A stretch of 64,000 nt of DNA from SAR116 cluster bacterium (GTDB taxonomy: Bacteria > Pseudomonadota > Alphaproteobacteria > Puniceispirillales > Puniceispirillaceae): the NCBI GenBank assembly GCA_004212735.1, contig SHBD01000005.1, positions 1 through 64,000 of the forward strand. The letters are read 5' to 3'. The notes under the pieces were generated by a model. It was not told the origin of the DNA and made no database searches. It saw only the letters and a program-made list of their open reading frames with translations. Of this stretch, positions 28,419-37,082 are shown one piece after another (position 1 is the stretch's first letter; each line of letters starts with the position of its first letter). A program made the translations under genes and the position numbers.

Positions 28419-29033
28419 CTCCATGCGCTCATGCCATTCCTGAGCGTGAAGGCTGAGCGAGGCAATGGGCCGTGCCTCAAGACGGCGCAGATTGATTGGC
28501 TCATCCGTTTCAACGCAATAGCCATAGCTGCCCTCATCAATGCGGCGCAGGGCCGATTCGATCTTCTGCAACAATTTGCGCTCCCGGTCACGGGTCCGCA
28601 GATCTAGCGCGGCATTGCTCTCAATCTGGGCGCGGTCCATCTGATCGGGCTGGTGCAGATTTTCCTGGGACAGCCCGGTGATGGTGTCACTCGCCTCATC
28701 CAGCAATTCGGCCCGCCAGGCTTCCAGCTTCTTGCGGAAATACAGAAGCTGCAACGGGTTCATGAATTCTTCATCCTCGCTCGGACGATAGCCTTCAGGG
28801 AGCAGGATCGGAGAGGCTGAGCCACTCATAGCCACTTTGGCCTCAGTGTTGCTGGCAGTGTTTCTGGCAGTGTTGCTGGCAGTGTTTCTGGAAGCCTTTT
28901 TGGAAGTGGTATCAGCAACCTTGCCAGCGGACTTCTTGCTGGCGGTGGTGCCTACAGACTCTGTCTCTTTCTCTGTCTTTTTCTCTGTCTTTTTCTCTGT
29001 CTTTTTCTCTGTTTTTTTCGTTGCTTCAGTCAT
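28398..29033 (-). CDS. dksA: DksA-family RNA polymerase-binding regulator with repeat-rich N-terminal extension
   Basis: A 211-residue protein; the conserved DksA part starts near residue 69 (LPEGYRPSEDEEFMNPLQ), with a coiled coil at about 85-155 and the C-terminal segment GSYGYCVETDEPINLRRLEARP. Only one of the four zinc-finger cysteines is present, as is usual in alphaproteobacterial DksA. It binds the RNA polymerase secondary channel with ppGpp. The first ~68 residues are unusual: KKTE repeats and NTAS/NTAR repeats encoded by 12 bp tandem repeats. The start at 29033 has GGGTGAAAG upstream; an internal ATG at 28829 lacks a ribosome binding site, so I keep the long form. Confidence 0.88.
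   Translation of the reverse strand: MTEATKKTEKKTEKKTEKKTEKETESVGTTASKKSAGKVADTTSKKASRNTASNTARNTASNTEAKVAMSGSASPILLPEGYRPSEDEEFMNPLQLLYFRKKLEAWRAELLDEASDTITGLSQENLHQPDQMDRAQIESNAALDLRTRDRERKLLQKIESALRRIDEGSYGYCVETDEPINLRRLEARPIASLSLHAQEWHERMERVHRDD
28846..28893. repeat. 12-bp tandem repeat, four units, in dksA
   Basis: Alternating GTGTTGCTGGCA and GTGTTTCTGGCA units, in frame, encode the NTAS/NTAR repeats of the DksA N-terminal extension. Confidence 0.85.
28969..29016. repeat. 12-bp tandem repeat, four units, at the start of dksA
   Basis: TTCTCTGTCTTT repeated in frame encodes the KTEK repeats in the first ~22 residues of DksA. Slippage here would add or remove four residues at a time without breaking the frame. 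Confidence 0.9.
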
Positions 29034-29225
29034 CTTTCACCCAATTCTTCCCCGGATAAACCGGCCGGCTCATTCCCGAAACCACCCCGACCACCCGTGG
29101 GTGTGGTGCAGAGCATGAACAATTCGGCACCACTTACACCGAAAGAGAGCGCCAGACAAGGGGCAAAATGACCCAAAGGAACAGGTAATTCAGGTTGTAA
29201 CCATCAATAATCATTACCAAAAAGT

Positions 29226-29245
29226 AAATCACGCATATGTGATTT
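29226..29245. promoter_or_regulatory. Perfect inverted repeat, candidate operator
   Basis: AAATCAC and GTGATTT form 7 bp arms around the 6 bp spacer GCATAT. It lies about 150 bp before the CtrA-type gene and 193 bp before dksA. The binding protein is not known; the spacing suits a dimeric helix-turn-helix regulator. Confidence 0.45.
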
Positions 29246-29260
29246 GAAGGTTTTGGAAGG

Positions 29261-29275
29261 TTAATTTATCGTTAT
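29261..29275 (+). promoter_or_regulatory. Candidate CtrA-binding site
   Basis: TTAA-N7-TTAT, one mismatch from the CtrA consensus TTAA-N7-TTAA, 120 bp before the start of the CtrA-type regulator. It would allow autoregulation as in Caulobacter. A second, off-spaced TTAA-N6-TTAA sits at the ribosome binding site. Confidence 0.35.
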
Positions 29276-29395
29276 CAAATACCGATGGAACCGCCTCACC
29301 AATCATTATTTCAGGGGTTTTTGTCTCGTTTTGGCGGGGAAATCGTGACTTGCAGCAGTAAGAGCAACCAACAGTATAGTTAAGAAGGTTTAAAT

Positions 29396-30265
29396 ATGCA
29401 CATTTTGATTGTTGAGGATGACCCCGTTGTCGCTGATGTTCTGGGCATGACCCTTGAAGAAGCTGGCCATTTTCCCTCCATTGCCCACACCATTGAGGTG
29501 GCGCTGGCAGAATTGCGTCATAATGATATTGACGCTGTTTTGCTGGACATCAACCTCCCTGATGGGGATGGAACAAGGCTGGCGCGGTTGATCCGTAAAA
29601 ACCACCTTCCGGTTCCGATCCTTGTGGTTTCCGGCAATGCCGGCATTGATGACAAGATCAATGCGCTGGGTGCCGGGGCTGATGGTTATCTGACGAAGCC
29701 GTTTGACAGGTTTGAATTACTGGCCAATCTCGATGCCATTGTCCGGCGAACGCATGGGCATAGCTCGGCCACCGTCTCGGTTGGCAATATGGAGGTTGAT
29801 CTGAACCGCCATCTGGCGCTGATTGACGGTGTTCAGGTGCCGCTGACGGCCAAAGAATTCCGCATTGTCGAGTTTCTGGCCCTGCGCAAAGGCTCGGTGC
29901 TGAGCAAGACAGCCTTCCTCAGCCATCTCTATGGCGGTCTTGACGAACCAGAGCCAAAGATCATTGACGTCTTTATGTGCAAATTGCGCCGGAAACTCGA
30001 ATTGGCAGGTGCCGCTGGCGTGAATATCGACACTGTCTGGGGTCAGGGCTATATCCTGCGCGAGACCCATTCACGCGATGGCAAGGCCATTCCAACGGCA
30101 ACGCAGATCACCAGCATCGCCGAAGACGAGATTGACGCGGTTGCAAGGGCCACCCTCCCCCGTCAACGGCCTGCAGCACAAAACCAAATGTTCAGCGAGG
30201 ACAGCCTTCGTGAATTTCATGAGGAAACTCTGGCTGAACAGAATATGCGGGCTGACGCGACTTAA
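29396..30265 (+). CDS. ctrA: CtrA-type response regulator with C-terminal extension
   Basis: A 289-residue OmpR/CtrA-family regulator. The receiver domain carries VEDD, the phospho-accepting D51 in LLDINLPD, and the LTKPF switch lysine. The winged-helix output domain is strongly CtrA-like (LTAKEFRIVEFLALRKGS, HLYGGLDEPE, KIIDVFMCKLRRKL). CtrA controls cell cycle, motility and gene-transfer functions in alphaproteobacteria. The receiver is more divergent than the output domain, and about 65 residues follow the usual C-terminal end, so a CtrA paralogue is possible. AAGG lies 8 nt before the ATG. Confidence 0.78.
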   Translation: MHILIVEDDPVVADVLGMTLEEAGHFPSIAHTIEVALAELRHNDIDAVLLDINLPDGDGTRLARLIRKNHLPVPILVVSGNAGIDDKINALGAGADGYLTKPFDRFELLANLDAIVRRTHGHSSATVSVGNMEVDLNRHLALIDGVQVPLTAKEFRIVEFLALRKGSVLSKTAFLSHLYGGLDEPEPKIIDVFMCKLRRKLELAGAAGVNIDTVWGQGYILRETHSRDGKAIPTATQITSIAEDEIDAVARATLPRQRPAAQNQMFSEDSLREFHEETLAEQNMRADAT

Positions 30266-30383
30266 GGAACCCAGACGTTACGCACTGGCTCCAAGGGTTC
30301 TGGCACAGCCGGGAATTTTAGGTGAAAGACCTGAATGAGGAGCGTGAATGAAGGGCCCTGGGTCAAATAATGGGAATGAGAGA

Positions 30384-30418
30384 CGCCCCTTTTGCGCATG
30401 CGGGAGGGGCGTTTTTGT
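30384..30418 (+). terminator. Rho-independent terminator after the CtrA-type gene
   Basis: Stem ACGCCCC / GGGGCGT with a 16 nt loop, followed by TTTTTGTTT. About 120 bp downstream of the stop codon. Confidence 0.85.
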
Positions 30419-30425
30419 TTCGTCA

Positions 30426-30513
30426 CAGTTTCATTGCAGTTTCATTGCAGTGTCATCGCAGTGTCATCGCAGTTTCATTGCAGTGTCATCGCAACTTAAT
30501 CGCAATTTCATCG
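30426..30513. repeat. 11-bp tandem repeat, eight units
   Basis: Units CAGTTTCATTG and CAGTGTCATCG alternate, with two decayed units at the right end. The array starts just after a terminator and ends about 115 bp before the DUF3553 gene. Eleven bp is close to one DNA helical turn, so any bound protein would sit on one face. It is not coding in a convincing frame. Confidence 0.92.
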
Positions 30514-30627
30514 CAATGGGCCGGATGGCGAATAGGGACCAATCGCCGCAGATGACACCGGCTATTTACCGGCATACCGTGTTTGCCTAGACTGCATTAC
30601 GCACTCGAGGGGAGATAGAGACGCGGC

Positions 30628-30816
30628 ATGCTGTATTTTACGCTTGGCGATTTCGTGGTCCATCCGGACCAGCCGGACTGGGGGCCAGGACAAGTGCAGT
30701 CAATCGTTGGCATGAATGTAACAGTAAATTTTCCAAACGCGGGAAAGCAGCTGATCAATTGCACCCATGTCGAGCTGGTCAAAACCAACCCCGATGAGTG
30801 GAAAAATGATGGATAA
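30628..30816 (+). CDS. DUF3553 small protein
   Basis: A 62-residue protein. The pattern FTLGDFVVHPDQPDWGPGQV, then VNFPNAGKQLI, matches the DUF3553 family, a CarD/KOW-like beta fold found alone or at the end of UvrD-type helicases. As a stand-alone protein its function is unknown; binding nucleic acid or RNA polymerase is a guess from the fold. The GGGGAG ribosome binding site is rather far (about 14 nt). Confidence 0.75.
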   Translation: MLYFTLGDFVVHPDQPDWGPGQVQSIVGMNVTVNFPNAGKQLINCTHVELVKTNPDEWKNDG

Positions 30817-31012
30817 AGGCCTGTTTGCGCCAGTTTCTGACGCTTTTGAAAACGCCAGCAGGCCAGCGCGTAATAAAAGGATGAGAGGCTGCGGGTCGAA
30901 AGCCGATACATGGCGGATGCAAATCGTATACAGATCGTATAAAGATCCTATAGTTATCCGATACATGTCCTATAGAGGGGCTGGCTGACACGCACGCAAG
31001 GGGGATTGTTTG

Positions 31013-32749
31013 ATGAATGAAATGCACCCGATGGGAGAGCGCCAGCAGGGCCAGAAATCGAGTCGCGGCAAGGGCCATTACAAGCCCAAGGGCCGGATGC
31101 TTGATCCCGCCGCACTGACCGAGGTGCAGAGCCTGCTTGACGGGCTGCTTGTGGAGAGCCCGGGTGGCGAGATCACACCGCAGCGCGATATGCTGATCGA
31201 ATATCTGCATGTCATTCAAGATGCGCACAAGCATCTCTCGGCCCGGCACCTTGCCGCACTGGCGCATTTGATGCGGCTGCCGATGGCCGAAATATGGGAA
31301 ATTGCCAGCTTTTACGATCATTTCGATCTGGTGCGCGAGGGTGAAACTGCCCCTGCCGCCTGCACCGTGCGGGTCTGCACATCTCTGTCCTGCATGATGG
31401 CCGGGGGGGAGAGCCTGCTTGAGAAACTGCGCCCCTATGCCAGTCAGGACGTCAGATTCGTTCCGGCCCCCTGCATCGGTGCCTGCGACAAGGCGCCAGC
31501 CGCCGCAATCGGGCATCAGCTTGTTGAACATGCCAGCTTTGATGCGTTGAGGGATGTGCGCATGGCAGGCCATGCCGAAATCCCGGACGGTGCCAAAGGT
31601 TTTGACGCCTATTGCGCAGACGGTGGCTATCAGACGCTGAAAGCCGTTCTGGACGGCAGCCGCAGCCGTGAGGAGGTTCTGGGCATCATGGATGAGGCGG
31701 CGCTGCGCGGCCTTGGTGGTGCAGGATTTCCAACTGGGCGCAAATGGCGCATTGTCGGCGATCAGCCCGGGCCGCGTTTGATGGCGGTGAATGGCGATGA
31801 GGGCGAACCGGGAACGTTCAAGGACCGGCTGTATCTGTCAGGTGATCCACATCGGATGATTGAGGGCATCCTGATTGCCGCGCATGTCGTCGGTGTGGAT
31901 GCCTGTTATATCTATATGCGCGATGAATATCCGGAAATCATCGCGCTGTTGCGCCGGGAAATTGCCCTGGTTGAAGCCGCCGGCCTTGCTGATCATGTGA
32001 CGCTGCATCTGCGCCGCGGTGCCGGTGCCTATATCTGCGGCGAAGAATCAGCGATGATCGAATCCATCGAGGGCAAGCGCGGCCTGCCGCGTCACCGCCC
32101 GCCCTATGTGGCCGAGACGGGCATTTTTGACCGGCCAACATTGGTGAATAATGTTGAAACCCTGCATTGGGTGCGTGACATCATCGAAAGTGGCGCCGAT
32201 TGGTTCAATGCGCAGGGCAAGGATGATCATCCCGGACCGCGCAGCTATTCCGTGTCTGGCCGCGTGGCCACCCCCGGGGTGATTGTCGCGCCGGCTGGGT
32301 CCAGCGTCAGGGAGCTGATCGCACTTTGTGGTGGCATGGCCGATGGCCATGAGTTCAAGGGATATCTGCCCGGCGGGGCATCGGGCGGCATTCTGCCAGC
32401 CAGCAAAGGTGACATACCGCTTGATTTTGGCGGACCGCTTGCTGATGAGGGCTGTTTTGTTGGCTCGCACGCGGTGGTGGTGCTGTCCGACAAGGACAAT
32501 ATGTGGGATGCGGCGACAAATCTGATGCAGTTTTTTGCGCATGAGAGCTGTGGCCAATGCACGCCTTGCCGCAATGGCACGGCAAAAGCGGTGATGCTGA
32601 TGCAGGCGGATGCACCCGATACCGGGCTGTTGGATGAATTGTCAGTGGCGATGGCGGATGCCAGCATCTGCGGCCTTGGACAGGCAGCGTCCAATCCGCT
32701 GACCAGCGTAATGAAACATTTTCCAGAAGATATTGGCGGATCAAAATAG
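31013..32749 (+). CDS. fdh1B: NAD-linked formate dehydrogenase beta subunit (NuoE-NuoF fusion, Fdh1B type)
   Basis: A 578-residue fusion. The N-terminal thioredoxin-like NuoE domain has [2Fe-2S] cysteines in CTSLSC and CIGAC (residues ~120-165). The NuoF domain has GGAGFPTGRKW (NADH), GAYICGEESAMIESIEG (FMN) and the [4Fe-4S] site SCGQCTPC at about 510-518 plus a Cys in ICGLGQ. It passes electrons from formate to NAD+. The length and fusion match the two-subunit tungsten enzyme Fdh1 of Methylorubrum. I start at ATG 31013, with AAGGGGG 8 nt upstream; a TTG one codon earlier is also open. It is followed by the alpha subunit after 39 bp. Confidence 0.93.
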   Translation: MNEMHPMGERQQGQKSSRGKGHYKPKGRMLDPAALTEVQSLLDGLLVESPGGEITPQRDMLIEYLHVIQDAHKHLSARHLAALAHLMRLPMAEIWEIASFYDHFDLVREGETAPAACTVRVCTSLSCMMAGGESLLEKLRPYASQDVRFVPAPCIGACDKAPAAAIGHQLVEHASFDALRDVRMAGHAEIPDGAKGFDAYCADGGYQTLKAVLDGSRSREEVLGIMDEAALRGLGGAGFPTGRKWRIVGDQPGPRLMAVNGDEGEPGTFKDRLYLSGDPHRMIEGILIAAHVVGVDACYIYMRDEYPEIIALLRREIALVEAAGLADHVTLHLRRGAGAYICGEESAMIESIEGKRGLPRHRPPYVAETGIFDRPTLVNNVETLHWVRDIIESGADWFNAQGKDDHPGPRSYSVSGRVATPGVIVAPAGSSVRELIALCGGMADGHEFKGYLPGGASGGILPASKGDIPLDFGGPLADEGCFVGSHAVVVLSDKDNMWDAATNLMQFFAHESCGQCTPCRNGTAKAVMLMQADAPDTGLLDELSVAMADASICGLGQAASNPLTSVMKHFPEDIGGSK

Positions 32750-32788
32750 ATTTTCAGGAATGTCCATGCGGCGTTCATCGGGGGCGAA

Positions 32789-35557
32789 ATGACAACAGAC
32801 AAGATCAGCTTCACGCTTGATGGCAGGGAAGTCTCGGCCGAAGATGGTGAGACCATATGGCAGGCCGCGGCCCGCCTTGGCACAGACATTCCACATCTGT
32901 GTTACAAGGATGATGCCGGTTACCGGCCGGACGGCAATTGCCGTGCCTGCATGGTCGAGATCGAGGGCGAGAGGGTGCTTGCGGCATCCTGTATCCGCAC
33001 GCCAACCGAGGGCATGATCGTCAACAGCCAATCGCACCGGGCGACAACAGCCCGCAGGATGGTGATGGAACTGCTTGTCTCCGATCAGCCGGACCGTGAG
33101 GTGGCGCATGACCCCTCCTCCGAATTGTGGAAATATGCCGCCTATCAAGACATTGAGACAGGCCGCTTCCCGGCAAAATTCTCGCCCGAGCCAGACAGCA
33201 GCCATCCCGCCATTGCGGTGAATATGGATGCCTGTATCCAGTGTGGATTGTGCGTGCGCGCATGCCGCGAGGTGCAGGTGAATGACGTGATCGGCCTCGC
33301 CGGGCGCGGCGCTGATGCGCATATCGTCTTTGATTTTGGCGATGATATGGGCGCCAGCACCTGTGTGGGCTGCGGCGAATGTGTGCAGGCCTGCCCAACC
33401 GGCGCGCTGATGCCAAAAACGCTGCTTGATGATGAACAGAAACTGGCCATCACCCCGGACCGGCATGTGGATTCGGTCTGCCCCTATTGCGGGGTCGGAT
33501 GCCAGCTGACCTTTTCTGTCAAGGATGAGGCGATTGTTGCCGTATCTGGACGCGAGGGACCGGCGAACAAGGGCCGCCTTTGTGTCAAGGGCCGCTATGG
33601 GTTCGATTACATCGCCAATCCCGAACGGCTGACGCAGCCGCTGATCCGGCGCGAGGATGTGCCGAAATCAGCCTCTCTGCCGTTTGATCCGGCCAACCCG
33701 CTGACACATTTCCGCGAGGCAAGCTGGGAGGAGGCTCTTGATCTGGCCGCTGGCCGTCTGGCAGCGATCCGCGATACGCACGGACCAGCCGCCATGTCCG
33801 GCTTTGGATCGGCGAAGGGCAGCAATGAAGAGGCCTATCTTGTGCAAAAGCTGGTCCGGGTCGGCTTTGGCACCAACAATGTCGATCACTGTACGCGGCT
33901 TTGCCATGCGTCATCGGTGGCGGCACTGCTGGAGAATATCGGATCTGGCGCGGTCACGGCGTCCTTTTCCGAATGCCGCAATGCGGAGGCGATTATCGTC
34001 ATCGGGGCCAACCCGACGGTCAATCACCCGGTCGCCGCAACCTTCATCAAAAATGCCGCACAACGCGGCGCGCGGCTCTATGTTCTTGACCCGCGTGGCC
34101 AGCATCTTGACCGGTATGCAACCCATTCGCTCAATTTCACGCCAGGTAGCGATGTTGCGCTGTTGAATGCGATGATCAATGTGATCATCAGTGAAGCGCT
34201 GTATGACGCCGCCTATGTGCGCGATCACACGGAGGGTTTTAGCGAGCTGCAGGAGCGCACCGCCAGCACAACACCCGAGGTAATGGCACCCATCTGCGGC
34301 ATTGCGCCCGAGGTGATCCGCGAGGTCGCACGGGGCTATGCGAGCGCTGAGGGGGCGATGATTTTCTGGGGCATGGGTATTTCGCAGCACACGCATGGAA
34401 CCGATAATTCGCGTTGTCTGATCTCGCTGGCGCTGCTGACCGGCAATGTCGGCAAGGCCGGATCAGGTCTGCATCCGCTGCGGGGCCAGAACAATGTTCA
34501 GGGCGCATCTGATGCTGGGCTGATCCCGATGTTCTTTCCCGATTATCAGCCTGTTGGCGATGATGACATCCGCGCCAAATACGAAGAATTATGGGGAACA
34601 AGGCTCGATCCCAACAAGGGGATGACCGTCGTCGAGATCACCGATGCCGCCTATCGCGGTGATATCAAGGCGATGTACATCATGGGTGAGAATCCGGCAA
34701 TGTCCGACCCCGACCAGGCCCACGCGCGTGCGGCGCTGGCGAATCTGGAGATTCTGGTGGTGCAGGACATTTTCATGACCGAAACGGCAGCCTTTGCCGA
34801 TGTGATTCTGCCTGCCTCAGCCTTTCCCGAAAAGAATGGCACCTTTACCAACACCGACAGGCGCGTTCAAATTGGGCGTCAGGCCGTGTCCCCTCCTGGC
34901 GAGGCACGACAGGATTGGTGGATCATTCAGGAGATTGCCAACCGCATGGGCCAGAGCTGGAGCTACAGCCATGCGCGTGATGTTTTTGGCGAGATGCGGC
35001 TGGTGATGCCGTCATTGACTGGCATCTCATGGGCCAGACTTGAGGCAGAGGGTGCGGTGACCTATCCCTGCGCGGACGAGACCAGCGAAGGCCAGGATGT
35101 CATTTTCGGTGACAGTTTTCCAACACCGACAGGCCGTGGCCGGATGACACCGGCGGATGTTCTGCCACCTGACGAGACGACGGATGAGGCGTTTCCGATT
35201 GTGCTGACGACAGGGCGTCTGCTGGAGCATTGGCATACCGGATCGATGACGCGCCGGGCGAGCGTGCTGGACGCGCTGGAACCGGAGCCGGAAGTGCATA
35301 TGGCACCAGAGACATTGCAGAGCCTGCAGGTAAAAGCTGGTGATCTTGTTCGGGTGGTGACACGGCGGGGCGAGATTGAACTGGCCGCCCGGGTTGACCC
35401 AAAACTGCCAAGCGGGATGATTTTTGTGCCGTTCTGTTTCTATGAGGCACCGGCGAATTACCTGACCAATCCGGCACTTGACCCCTATGGCAAGATCCCC
35501 GAATTGAAATTTGCCGCGGCCCGCATCGAGGCTGTGCAGGAGGTCGCTGCCGAGTAG
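32789..35557 (+). CDS. fdh1A: Formate dehydrogenase alpha subunit, tungsten/molybdenum (Fdh1A type)
   Basis: A 922-residue catalytic subunit. From the N-terminus: a [2Fe-2S] ferredoxin domain (HLCYKDDAGY, NCRACMVE), two [4Fe-4S] motifs (CIQCGLCVRAC and CVGCGECVQAC), the molybdopterin-proximal cluster CPYCGVGC, then the pterin domains. The metal ligand is Cys 368 in DHCTRLCHA, followed by the conserved His. The His(Cys)3 cluster site found in many NuoG-like alpha subunits is absent (DQPDREVAHD in its place), as I recall for Fdh1A. It oxidises formate to CO2 in the cytoplasm. No FdhD sulfurase gene is in the window. The TupA protein at 3.9 kb suggests tungsten supply. Confidence 0.94.
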   Translation: MTTDKISFTLDGREVSAEDGETIWQAAARLGTDIPHLCYKDDAGYRPDGNCRACMVEIEGERVLAASCIRTPTEGMIVNSQSHRATTARRMVMELLVSDQPDREVAHDPSSELWKYAAYQDIETGRFPAKFSPEPDSSHPAIAVNMDACIQCGLCVRACREVQVNDVIGLAGRGADAHIVFDFGDDMGASTCVGCGECVQACPTGALMPKTLLDDEQKLAITPDRHVDSVCPYCGVGCQLTFSVKDEAIVAVSGREGPANKGRLCVKGRYGFDYIANPERLTQPLIRREDVPKSASLPFDPANPLTHFREASWEEALDLAAGRLAAIRDTHGPAAMSGFGSAKGSNEEAYLVQKLVRVGFGTNNVDHCTRLCHASSVAALLENIGSGAVTASFSECRNAEAIIVIGANPTVNHPVAATFIKNAAQRGARLYVLDPRGQHLDRYATHSLNFTPGSDVALLNAMINVIISEALYDAAYVRDHTEGFSELQERTASTTPEVMAPICGIAPEVIREVARGYASAEGAMIFWGMGISQHTHGTDNSRCLISLALLTGNVGKAGSGLHPLRGQNNVQGASDAGLIPMFFPDYQPVGDDDIRAKYEELWGTRLDPNKGMTVVEITDAAYRGDIKAMYIMGENPAMSDPDQAHARAALANLEILVVQDIFMTETAAFADVILPASAFPEKNGTFTNTDRRVQIGRQAVSPPGEARQDWWIIQEIANRMGQSWSYSHARDVFGEMRLVMPSLTGISWARLEAEGAVTYPCADETSEGQDVIFGDSFPTPTGRGRMTPADVLPPDETTDEAFPIVLTTGRLLEHWHTGSMTRRASVLDALEPEPEVHMAPETLQSLQVKAGDLVRVVTRRGEIELAARVDPKLPSGMIFVPFCFYEAPANYLTNPALDPYGKIPELKFAAARIEAVQEVAAE

Positions 35558-35634
35558 CAACCACGGCCAGCAGGGCAAATTCTGGGCACTGCTACGCCGT
35601 GTCGCATGGCTGTAACCTCATAATGGCGTTACCA

Positions 35635-35659
35635 CCTGTTCCACCAAAGAGTGAACAGG
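35635..35659. other. Inverted repeat between the formate dehydrogenase genes and hemA
   Basis: CCTGTTC and GAACAGG form 7 bp arms around an 11 bp spacer in the 152 bp gap. No T-run follows directly, so it may be an operator or a weak hairpin rather than a terminator. Confidence 0.4.
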
Positions 35660-35709
35660 TCTAGACTGTTCGCTGAACGGGGTTTTTTGAAAACGCGGGG
35701 GCGTTTGAG

Positions 35710-36930
35710 TTGGATTACCGCCAAAAATTCCAGAATCAGTTGAACCGGCTGAAAAGTGAGAGCCGGTATCGGCATTTTGTCGAGCTGGAACGCGTTGCCG
35801 GCCAGCATCCGCATGCCCGCTATCACGGGCCGGATGGCGAACGGGATGTCATTGTCTGGTGCTCGAATGACTATCTCGGCATGGGACAGCACCCAAAAGT
35901 TGTCTCAGCGATGGCCGATGCTGTCGCCACACATGGCACGGGCGCCGGGGGAACACGCAATATTTCAGGCACAAGCCACGCCATGGTCGCGCTGGAGAGT
36001 GAGCTTGCGGAGCTGCACAACAAGGAACGTGCGCTCGTTTTCACCAGCGGCTATGTCGCAAATGAGGCAAGCATCAGCGCGCTGGCGGCGCAATTGCCGG
36101 GGTGCATCATTTTCTCCGATGAGATGAACCATGCGTCAATCATCTCCGGTATCCGCTATGCCAGAACCGAAAAGGCCATTTTCCGTCACAATGACATCGC
36201 GCATCTCGAGGAGCTGCTGGCGGCACAGCCGATCGACCGGCCAAAGCTGATCATTTTCGAATCCGTCTATTCGATGGATGGCGACACCAGCCCGATTGCC
36301 GAGATCGCCGCGCTGGCGCGCAAATACCAGGCGCTGACCTATCTTGATGAAGTGCATGCTGTTGGCATGTATGGGGATCAGGGGGGCGGCATTGCCCAGA
36401 TGCGCGGGCTTGAGGATGAGATCGACATCATTCAGGGCACCCTTGGCAAGGCGTTTGGCACTGTTGGCGGCTATATCGCGGCTGATGATGTGATTTGCGA
36501 CATGGTGCGCAGCGCTGGCTCGGGCTTTATTTTCACCACCGCCCTGCCCCCGGCGCTCTCCGTTGGTGCCTGTGCCTCGGTGCGTCATCTCAAGGCCAGC
36601 CCCGCCGAACGCCACGCGCAGCAACGCCAGGCGAAGCGGTTGAAGGACAAGGCCGTTGCGGCCGGCCTGCCGGTGATGCCGGGTGAGACGCATATCGTGC
36701 CGGTGATGATTGGCGATGCGGCGGCAACGCAGCGGATCTGCCAATTGCTGCTGGCCGATTTCGGGCTGTATGTGCAGCCGATCAACTATCCAACCGTTCC
36801 GCGTGGCACCGAACGGCTGCGGCTGACGCCCGGCCCGCTGCACACCGATGCCATGATTGATGATCTGGTGGACGCCCTGGTCACGGTGCTTGCGCGTGTT
36901 CACGCAGAGGGCATGTCAAGCACCGGGTGA
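35710..36930 (+). CDS. hemA: 5-aminolevulinate synthase
   Basis: A 406-residue PLP enzyme of the C4 (Shemin) pathway that joins glycine and succinyl-CoA, the first step of haem synthesis in alphaproteobacteria. The start is TTG 35710 (protein [15 protein letters not shown]), the usual N-terminus of the family, with GGGGG upstream. Motifs: [22 protein letters not shown] (PLP Asp), and [12 protein letters not shown] with the Schiff-base Lys at about 247. It is followed by hemH, so two haem genes are clustered next to an Fe-S/formate system. Confidence 0.96.
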   Translation: MDYRQKFQNQLNRLKSESRYRHFVELERVAGQHPHARYHGPDGERDVIVWCSNDYLGMGQHPKVVSAMADAVATHGTGAGGTRNISGTSHAMVALESELAELHNKERALVFTSGYVANEASISALAAQLPGCIIFSDEMNHASIISGIRYARTEKAIFRHNDIAHLEELLAAQPIDRPKLIIFESVYSMDGDTSPIAEIAALARKYQALTYLDEVHAVGMYGDQGGGIAQMRGLEDEIDIIQGTLGKAFGTVGGYIAADDVICDMVRSAGSGFIFTTALPPALSVGACASVRHLKASPAERHAQQRQAKRLKDKAVAAGLPVMPGETHIVPVMIGDAAATQRICQLLLADFGLYVQPINYPTVPRGTERLRLTPGPLHTDAMIDDLVDALVTVLARVHAEGMSSTG

Positions 36931-37082
36931 GTGTTCGGTATTTTTGCAAGCCCGCATCGCGGTGTGGTTGCGCCGAAAGATCAGATGTTTTTAATCCGAA
37001 TGTTTTTTGGGCCCGTCGCTGGACCTTGGCGGTTGCGGTTCCTAAATAATGGAGGCTGCATTATCGAGAGGGGCCGCATCAC

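Larger units (their letters stand above)
29034..29395. other. 362 bp divergent promoter region between dksA and the CtrA-type gene
   Basis: No ORF of note. It contains a perfect inverted repeat at 29226-29245 (AAATCAC-N6-GTGATTT) and a CtrA-like site at 29261-29275. The 29200-29280 part is AT-rich. The CtrA-type gene has a clear ribosome binding site (AAGG) at the right edge. Confidence 0.7.
30266..30627. other. 362 bp intergenic region before the DUF3553 gene
   Basis: It holds the ctrA terminator (30384-30418) and the 11 bp array (30426-30513). The remaining ~110 bp precede the DUF3553 gene; no clear promoter was recognised. Confidence 0.7.

Noticed and set aside
32789-35557. Loss of the His(Cys)3 cluster site as a defect in the formate dehydrogenase
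   Set aside because: From memory, Fdh1A-type alpha subunits also lack this site, so it is more likely a subfamily trait than damage.
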